From Stutzerimonas stutzeri (lineage in GTDB: Bacteria > Pseudomonadota > Gammaproteobacteria > Pseudomonadales > Pseudomonadaceae), in the NCBI RefSeq assembly GCF_002890895.1, contig NZ_POUL01000004.1, positions 124,001 to 188,000 on the forward strand: a stretch of 64,000 nucleotides of DNA, written 5' to 3'. The notes beneath the pieces are model-generated. The model was given only the letters and a program-made list of their open reading frames with translations. It made no database searches and was not told where the DNA came from. The position numbers and the translations under genes were made by a program. Of the stretch, positions 58,295-64,000 are shown in pieces. Within the stretch, counting starts at the first letter, position 1. Every line of letters starts with the position of its first letter.

Positions 58295-58975
58295 ATGAGC
58301 ACGACAGGCGGCGTCGGCGGTACCGGCTCGGTACTGGACCAATACCAGATCAAAGATCGCGAAGTTAAAAGCAACGACCTTGGCAAGAATGAGTTTCTGG
58401 AGCTGCTGGTGACCCAGCTGAACAACCAGAACCCGCTGGAGCCACAGGAAAACGGCGAGTTCATTGCCCAGCTCGCGCAGTTCAGCACCGTTGAAGGTGT
58501 CGAAAAACTGAACTCAAGCATGGAAACCATGCTGTCCGGCTATCATTCATCCCAGGCGCTGCAAGCCTCCTCGCTGGTCGGCCGCAAAGTCATCGTGCCG
58601 ACCGACAAAGCAGTCGTAGATACCAGCGAAACCTTCAAGGCCAGCATTGTTCTCCCCACAACCAGCAGCAACGTGGCGGTCAACGTTTACGACAGCGCGG
58701 GCACGGTGGTCAATCGAATCAACATGGGTCAGCAGCAAGCTGGCAACGTCTCATTCATGTGGGATGGCAAGGACTCGAGCGGCAAAACCTTGCCGCCGGG
58801 TACTTATCGGTTCGAGGCGCAAGCCACTTATCAAGGCGAGACGAAGGGCTTGTATACCCTGCTTCCTGCCAACGTTGACAGCGTCACGCTTGGGCAAAAC
58901 GGTGGTGAGCTTCAGCTCAATCTAGCCGGTGTCGGCAGCATTGGGCTGTCTCAAGTCCAGGTTATCGGTCAGTAA
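58295..58975 (+). CDS. flgD: Flagellar hook assembly protein FlgD
   Basis: 226-residue hook cap protein. N-terminal FLELLVTQLNNQNPLEP and EFIAQLAQFSTVEG are diagnostic, followed by the beta-rich FlgD-Ig domains (DGKDSSGKTLPPGTYRFEA). Removed when the hook is complete. Operon member between flgC and flgE. Confidence 0.95.
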   Translation: MSTTGGVGGTGSVLDQYQIKDREVKSNDLGKNEFLELLVTQLNNQNPLEPQENGEFIAQLAQFSTVEGVEKLNSSMETMLSGYHSSQALQASSLVGRKVIVPTDKAVVDTSETFKASIVLPTTSSNVAVNVYDSAGTVVNRINMGQQQAGNVSFMWDGKDSSGKTLPPGTYRFEAQATYQGETKGLYTLLPANVDSVTLGQNGGELQLNLAGVGSIGLSQVQVIGQ

Positions 58976-59006
58976 CTGCCGGCGCGTCCGGTAACAGGAG
59001 CAATTC

Positions 59007-60704
59007 ATGTCGTTCAATATCGGCCTCAGCGGCATGCGTGCCGCCAGCAAAGACCTCAATGTCACGGGTAACAACATCGCCAACGCTGGGACTGCGGGCT
59101 TCAAACAGTCTCGGGCGGAGTTTTCTGACGTGTACGCGGCGTCGGTGATGGGGACCGGTAAAAACCCGGTCGGTAGTGGTGTCTTGCTTTCGAACATTTC
59201 CCAGCAATTCAATCAGGGAAACATCAACTACACCCAGAATGCGTTAGACCTTGCGATCAATGGCAATGGTTTTTTTCAGGTCAGTAATAACGGTGCGTTG
59301 AGTTATACGCGAGCAGGTTATTTTGGTACGGATCGGGAAGGAGCTTTGGTTGATAACTTCGGCTATAAGCTGCAGGGATTTCCTGTAGATAAGAATGGAA
59401 ATCTGCAGAACGGAGTCGTGGGCGACTTGCAAATCCAAACGGCCAATCAGGCGCCGAAAGCTAGTAGTAGAATTGATACGGCATTTAACTTAAATTCCAC
59501 GCTTAAACCTCCGGCAACGTGGCAAGCAACTTTCGATGGAGAGGCGTTGTCTGCTCTGCGGTCTCAGACGGGTAGTATGGCGTTGACTAGTGATGAGATA
59601 ACTGCTTTGCCAGATCCGGTCAGCTGGCAAGACGATTTGTTAGCTGCAACGACTGGAGCTTCTGACTTCTACTTGACGAAATTGAAGAGCGTTTATAGTG
59701 CTCCGGACCGTACCCAGTTTGAGGACGGCAGCGGAAACCTGATAAATGCGGCCGGTTACAATGCGGCAATTAGATCATCTATTAGCGCAGCAATGACTGC
59801 TGCTGATAGCGCTGTTTTAGATGACTCTACTGCGATCGCCTCTGTCGCGTCTGGCGCAGCAAGCGCTGCTAGCGGTACTTTTAATCCAGTTGACCCTACC
59901 ACGTATAACAGCTCGACATCCTTGAACGTCTTTGACTCTCAAGGCAACTCCCATGTCATGACGCAGTATTTCGTCAAGACAGATGCGAACAAATGGGATA
60001 TGAAAATCCTAATCGATGGGCGGAATCCCGCAGACCCGGCGGCGACCAACCCTTATGTTATGAATCTTACTTTCGATCCAGCTGGTGGCTTATCGCAGAT
60101 TGCGGATGCTACTGGGGCTACGCCAGCCTTGTTTACGATCGGTGCTGACAAGAAAGTTACGCTTAATGGTGCTACAGCGGGTGCAAACAACGGCTGGGTC
60201 CCTGCCATCTCCGACGGCGGCACGCCAGCGAAGTGGACCCCAAACGGCGCGCTAGCCAATCCGGACGGTATCGTGATGGATTTTACGAAGTCCACTCAGT
60301 TCTCGAGCTCCTTTGCGGTTAACAGCGTCGCGCAAGACGGTTACACGACCGGTGAGATGGCTGGGCTTGAAATCGACGATACCGGTCTTATCTTCGCTCG
60401 CTACACCAACGGCCAATCCAAAGTGCAGGGACAGATAATTCTGGCCAACTTTGCCAACGTGCAGGGCCTTACGCCCGCAGGCAAAACGCAATGGGTTCAG
60501 TCCTACGAGTCGGGAGAGCCAGTCGTCGGCACGCCGATGTCCGGCACCATGGGTGCCCTGCAAGCCGGCGCATTGGAAGACTCCAACGTCGAGCTCTCAG
60601 ACCAGCTGGTCAACCTGATCGTGGCGCAGCGTAATTACCAGGCCAACGCCAAGACGATCGAAACCGAAAGCGCGATTACCCAGACGATCATCAACCTCCG
60701 TTAA
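59007..60704 (+). CDS. flgE: Flagellar hook protein FlgE
   Basis: 565-residue hook subunit, longer than the roughly 400-460 residues of many relatives. N-terminal [38 protein letters not shown] and C-terminal [33 protein letters not shown] form the conserved rod-like core. The middle (about residues 80-400) is variable, with Ala/Ser/Thr-rich stretches, and its DNA (about 59255-60140) is visibly more AT-rich with codons such as TTA, AGT and AGA rare elsewhere here. Ends at an intrinsic terminator. Confidence 0.95.
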   Translation: MSFNIGLSGMRAASKDLNVTGNNIANAGTAGFKQSRAEFSDVYAASVMGTGKNPVGSGVLLSNISQQFNQGNINYTQNALDLAINGNGFFQVSNNGALSYTRAGYFGTDREGALVDNFGYKLQGFPVDKNGNLQNGVVGDLQIQTANQAPKASSRIDTAFNLNSTLKPPATWQATFDGEALSALRSQTGSMALTSDEITALPDPVSWQDDLLAATTGASDFYLTKLKSVYSAPDRTQFEDGSGNLINAAGYNAAIRSSISAAMTAADSAVLDDSTAIASVASGAASAASGTFNPVDPTTYNSSTSLNVFDSQGNSHVMTQYFVKTDANKWDMKILIDGRNPADPAATNPYVMNLTFDPAGGLSQIADATGATPALFTIGADKKVTLNGATAGANNGWVPAISDGGTPAKWTPNGALANPDGIVMDFTKSTQFSSSFAVNSVAQDGYTTGEMAGLEIDDTGLIFARYTNGQSKVQGQIILANFANVQGLTPAGKTQWVQSYESGEPVVGTPMSGTMGALQAGALEDSNVELSDQLVNLIVAQRNYQANAKTIETESAITQTIINLR

Positions 60705-60753
60705 TTGCTACCAGGCACTGCGCGGGGTGGCGGGAAACTGCCGCTCCGTTTTC

Positions 60754-60779
60754 AAAAGGTCCTTTTGGGCCTTTTTTTT
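60754..60779 (+). terminator. Intrinsic terminator after flgE
   Basis: AAAAGGTCC / GGGCCTTTT stem (one G-U pair), TTTT loop, then a run of T's. Confidence 0.85.
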
Positions 60780-60827
60780 ATTCGGTAATTCTATGTATTT
60801 CAATAGCTTAATAAGGCCTTGGTCGCT

Positions 60828-60843
60828 TGGCATAGCGCTTGCT
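60828..60843 (+). promoter_or_regulatory. Sigma-54 promoter of flgFGHI...
   Basis: TGGCATAGCGCTTGCT, a -24/-12 element with correct GG-GC spacing, 50 bases before flgF and just after the flgE terminator. Confidence 0.87.
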
Positions 60844-60892
60844 TTGTAGCTGATATCAGTTCAGTTAGCGTCAATTTGCGTGGGGAGGTTCG

Positions 60893-61633
60893 ATGGACAA
60901 GATGCTCTATGTGGCCATGACGGGGGCGAGCCAAAACGCTCGTGCTCAGCAGGCACATGCCAACAACTTGGCAAACATCTCGACCACGGGCTTCCGGCGG
61001 GACTTCGAGCAAGCGCGCTCGATGCAAGTGTTCGGAGACAGCTTTCCGGCACGTGTTTACGCCATGACCGAGCGTCCAGGCACGGACTTCAGTTCCGGCA
61101 CCTTGCAAGAGACCGGTCGAGACCTGGACGTAGCGGTTGAGGGAGATGGCTGGATAGCCGTGCAAGCGCCGGATGGCAGCGAGGCCTACGCCCGAACTGG
61201 CAGCCTGAATATCGACACGCTTGGCATGCTCAGAACAGGCGACGGTTTGCCGGTGCTCGGCAATGCCGGGCCGATCGCCGTGCCGCCAGAAGAGAAAGTG
61301 GAGATCGGAGCTGACGGCTCGATCAGTATCCGCGCGCTCGGTGAAGATCCAAATGTGGTGGTTACGGTCGATCGTTTGAAACTGGTCAATCCTGATCCCA
61401 AGCAGTTGGAGAAGGGCACCGACGGTCTTATTCGCATGAAGGATGGCCAGCCAGTCGAGGCTGACGCCGCGGTTCGCGTGACCTCAGGCTTCCTTGAAGC
61501 GAGCAACGTCAACGCCGTTGCCGAGATGACTTCGATGCTCGCGCTGTCCCGGCAATTCGAGCTGCACGTGAAGATGATGCGTACTGCCGAAGAAGACGGT
61601 GCCGCTGCGGCCCGAGTCTTGCAGATCAGCTAA
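60893..61633 (+). CDS. flgF: Flagellar basal-body rod protein FlgF
   Basis: 246-residue proximal rod protein. MTGASQNARAQQAHANNLANISTTGFRRDFEQARSMQV contains the rod N-terminal motif, and the C-terminal ASNVNAVAEMTSMLALSRQFELHVKMM helix is family-typical. GGGGAGG lies 5 bases before the ATG. Confidence 0.95.
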   Translation: MDKMLYVAMTGASQNARAQQAHANNLANISTTGFRRDFEQARSMQVFGDSFPARVYAMTERPGTDFSSGTLQETGRDLDVAVEGDGWIAVQAPDGSEAYARTGSLNIDTLGMLRTGDGLPVLGNAGPIAVPPEEKVEIGADGSISIRALGEDPNVVVTVDRLKLVNPDPKQLEKGTDGLIRMKDGQPVEADAAVRVTSGFLEASNVNAVAEMTSMLALSRQFELHVKMMRTAEEDGAAAARVLQIS

Positions 61634-61677
61634 ACAAACTAGGCGGCGCCCGAATTCCGGCGCACGAGGAGAAGAAC

Positions 61678-62463
61678 ATGCTTCCAGCACTGTGGGTCAG
61701 CAAGACCGGTTTGTCCGCGCAGGACATGAACCTGACCACCATTTCCAACAACCTGGCAAACGTCTCGACAACGGGCTTCAAGAAGGATCGGGCCGAATTT
61801 CAGGATCTGCTTTATCAGATCCGTCGTCAGCCCGGTGGACAGTCCAGCCAGGACAGCGAACTGCCTTCGGGTTTGCAGCTGGGTACCGGTGTGCGAATCG
61901 TAGGCACGCAAAAACAGTTCACCGCCGGCAGCCTGCAGACCACCGAACAGCCGCTTGACATGGCCATCAATGGCCGTGGCTTCTTTCAGGTGCTGCTGCC
62001 GGACGGCACAGTGTCCTACTCGCGTGACGGCAGTTTCCATCTGAACGCTGAAGGCCAGATCGTGACCTCCAACGGTTACTCGCTGGAGCCAGCGATTGTC
62101 GTGCCGCCGGAAACGCAGACCTTCACCGTGGGCGAGGACGGCACTGTGTCCGTCACAACGCTGGGCAACCCGGCACCTCAGATCATTGGCAACATTCAGA
62201 CCGCTGACTTCGTCAACCCGGCCGGTCTGCAGGCGATGGGCAGCAACCTGTTCCTCGAAACTGCCGCGAGCGGTGCGCCACAAGTCAGTACACCCGGTCT
62301 CAACGGCCTGGGCACCGTACTGCAGAACACCCTGGAAAACTCTAACGTCAGCGTGGTCGAGGAGTTGGTGAACATGATCACCACGCAGCGCGCCTATGAG
62401 ATGAACTCGAAAGTCATCTCCACGGCCGACCAGATGCTGTCCTTTGTCACCCAGCAGCTGTAA
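61678..62463 (+). CDS. flgG: Flagellar basal-body rod protein FlgG
   Basis: 261-residue distal rod protein, the most conserved rod subunit. [46 protein letters not shown] at the N-terminus and [39 protein letters not shown] at the end match the family throughout. GAGGAG precedes the ATG. Confidence 0.97.
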   Translation: MLPALWVSKTGLSAQDMNLTTISNNLANVSTTGFKKDRAEFQDLLYQIRRQPGGQSSQDSELPSGLQLGTGVRIVGTQKQFTAGSLQTTEQPLDMAINGRGFFQVLLPDGTVSYSRDGSFHLNAEGQIVTSNGYSLEPAIVVPPETQTFTVGEDGTVSVTTLGNPAPQIIGNIQTADFVNPAGLQAMGSNLFLETAASGAPQVSTPGLNGLGTVLQNTLENSNVSVVEELVNMITTQRAYEMNSKVISTADQMLSFVTQQL

Positions 62464-62492
62464 CAGCCGTCAGCCGCTGGATTGAGGTGAAT

Positions 62493-63188
62493 ATGCGCCG
62501 CTTGTTGATTGTCCTTCCACTGGTGTCCGCCGTGATTATGTCCGGTTGCATGGCGCCGGCTCCGAAGCCCAACGATCCCTATTACTCGCCAGTTCTGCCG
62601 CGCACGCCACTGCCGGCAGCGCAGAACAATGGCGCGATCTATCAGGCGGGCTTCGAGACCAATTTTTACGACGATCGTAAGGCCTATCGGGTCGGCGACA
62701 TCATCACCGTCACACTCAACGAAAAAACCCAGGCGAGCAAGAATTCCAATTCGAAAATCGCCAAGGACAGCAGTGCCAACATCGGGCTGGGTTCGCTGTT
62801 CGGCGGTGCCGTATCGATGGTTAATCCGCTGACTGACAACAAGATGACGTTGGGCGCTGAATACGAAGCGTCACGGGATACCTCTGGTTCCGGTCAGGCG
62901 GGGCAGAGCAACAGCCTCTCCGGCTCGATCACCGTGACCGTGTCGGATGTGCTGCCGAACGGCATTCTCGCCATCCGCGGGGAAAAATGGATGACGCTCA
63001 ATACGGGTGATGAGTTAGTGCGAATTGCCGGGCTGGTACGTTCGGACGATATCGCCACCGACAACACCGTCCCGTCGACCCGTATTGCTGATGCCCGTAT
63101 CACTTACTCCGGTACCGGCGCCTTCGCCGATGCCAGCCAGCCAGGTTGGTTGGATCGTTTCTTCATCAGCCCGTTGTGGCCGTTCTAA
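62493..63188 (+). CDS. flgH: Flagellar L-ring protein FlgH
   Basis: 231-residue outer-membrane lipoprotein forming the L ring. Signal peptide with lipobox IMSGC (Cys at residue 19), then [19 protein letters not shown] and [23 protein letters not shown], family signatures; ends [14 protein letters not shown] 62493 (GAGG 5 bases upstream) preferred to GTG 62487. Confidence 0.95.
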   Translation: MRRLLIVLPLVSAVIMSGCMAPAPKPNDPYYSPVLPRTPLPAAQNNGAIYQAGFETNFYDDRKAYRVGDIITVTLNEKTQASKNSNSKIAKDSSANIGLGSLFGGAVSMVNPLTDNKMTLGAEYEASRDTSGSGQAGQSNSLSGSITVTVSDVLPNGILAIRGEKWMTLNTGDELVRIAGLVRSDDIATDNTVPSTRIADARITYSGTGAFADASQPGWLDRFFISPLWPF

Positions 63189-63201
63189 GCAGGTACTGGC
63201 A

Positions 63202-64000
63202 ATGAAACTGTTCAGCTCGATTTTGGTTGCCTTGCTCTGTGTAGTGGTGCTTCCGGCCCATGCCGAGCGGTTGAAGGACATCGCCACCATTCAGGGTGTA
63301 CGTAGCAACCAGCTGATCGGTTACGGTCTTGTGGTTGGCTTGAACGGTAGCGGCGACCAGACGACCCAGACGCCTTTTACAGTGCAGACCTTCAATAACA
63401 TGATGGCGCAGTTTGGTATCAAGGTGCCTGCGGGCGGCAACGTCCAGCTGAAGAACGTGGCTGCTGTCTCGATACACGCCGAGCTTCCGCCATTCGCCAA
63501 GCCGGGTCAGACGATCGACATCACCGTATCGTCGATCGGCAACGCCAAAAGTCTGCGCGGCGGGAGCCTGTTGATGGCGCCGCTTAAAGGGATCGACGGC
63601 AACGTCTATGCGATTGCTCAAGGCAATCTCGTCGTGGGCGGTTTCGATGCCGGCGGCGCAGATGGCTCGCGCATCACCGTCAACATTCCCTCTGCAGGCC
63701 GAATCCCCGGAGGGGCGACAGTTGAGCGACCGGTGCCCAGCGCTTTCAACCAGGGCACAACCCTGACCATGAACCTCAATCGTCCGGACTTCACCACCGC
63801 CAAGAACATCGTGGATCACATAAATGAGCTGCTAGGCCCGGGCGTAGCTCAGGCGCTCGATGGCGGCTCGATCAGCATTACCGCCCCGCTGGATCCTAGC
63901 CAGCGTGTGGATTACCTATCGATCCTGGAAAATCTGGAAGTGGACGTGGGGCAGGCGGTGGCCAAGGTCATTATCAACTCGCGAACCGGGACCATCGTCA
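63202..64000 (+). CDS. flgI: Flagellar P-ring protein FlgI (3' end outside the window)
   Basis: First 266 residues of the periplasmic P-ring subunit, running off the window end. Signal peptide ends at HA-ERLKDIA; the diagnostic [25 protein letters not shown] and [36 protein letters not shown] follow. Assembled with help of FlgA, encoded nearby on the other strand. Confidence 0.95.
   Translation, partial: MKLFSSILVALLCVVVLPAHAERLKDIATIQGVRSNQLIGYGLVVGLNGSGDQTTQTPFTVQTFNNMMAQFGIKVPAGGNVQLKNVAAVSIHAELPPFAKPGQTIDITVSSIGNAKSLRGGSLLMAPLKGIDGNVYAIAQGNLVVGGFDAGGADGSRITVNIPSAGRIPGGATVERPVPSAFNQGTTLTMNLNRPDFTTAKNIVDHINELLGPGVAQALDGGSISITAPLDPSQRVDYLSILENLEVDVGQAVAKVIINSRTGTIV

Overview
The window is a dense, GC-rich stretch of a gammaproteobacterial chromosome, almost certainly Pseudomonas sensu lato and most like the Pseudomonas/Stutzerimonas stutzeri group. 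The pointers are an RsmA sequence of the Pseudomonas type, the EarP/EF-P(Arg32) pair, an AmrZ repressor, the lysC-rsmA-tRNA order, and flagellar flgB and flgF operons with sigma-54 type promoters. An oadGAB sodium pump and NhaD fit the stutzeri group. I see no prophage, transposase, CRISPR array or defence island; most of the window is core genome.

Layout. 1-8.2 kb: a ZIP metal transporter (cut by the window edge), a renalase-like flavoprotein, the 4.5S SRP RNA, earP and efp, then a class I DAHP synthase preceded by a long leader carrying two aromatic-rich small ORFs and an intrinsic terminator, then a Tag-like DNA glycosylase and small proteins. 8.5-13.1 kb: a cytochrome bd operon (cydP-cydA-cydB-cydX-ybgE), followed by a truncated haemoglobin gene with an apparent N-terminal frameshift and a b-type cytochrome. 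13.2-17.2 kb: two tandem NlpC/P60 lipoproteins, an HNH protein, NhaD and a metallophosphoesterase.

17.4-29.0 kb: a cobalamin riboswitch and one tightly overlapping operon, btuB-btuM-cobO-cobB-bluB-cbiB-cobD-cobQ-cobU-cobT-cobC-cobS, covering B12 uptake, adenosylation, side-chain amidation, lower-ligand synthesis and nucleotide-loop assembly. 29.0-32.4 kb: the convergent modEABC molybdate operon with a palindromic ModE-type box. 32.5-39.9 kb: a periplasmic glutathione peroxidase-like protein, FadL, SseA, RNase D, YcgL, YcgN, a secreted HExxH protease-like protein and threonine aldolase. 40.1-45.5 kb: alaS, lysC, rsmA, tRNA-Ser, two identical tRNA-Arg genes and a DUF4124 protein. 45.8-51.1 kb: mgtE, whose ribosome-binding site lies inside a hairpin, then oadG-oadA-oadB and amrZ.

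51.3-52.7 kb: two small membrane or secreted ORFs, tRNA-Arg(CCT) and about 660 bases without a supportable gene. 52.7-64 kb: flagellar and chemotaxis genes. ycgR and flgN-flgM-flgA lie on the minus strand; cheV-cheR, flgBCDE and flgFGHI lie on the plus strand, with flgI cut by the window end.

The least ordinary signals are the two-leader region upstream of DAHP synthase, the hairpin over the mgtE start, the frameshifted globin, and an AT-rich middle segment of flgE.
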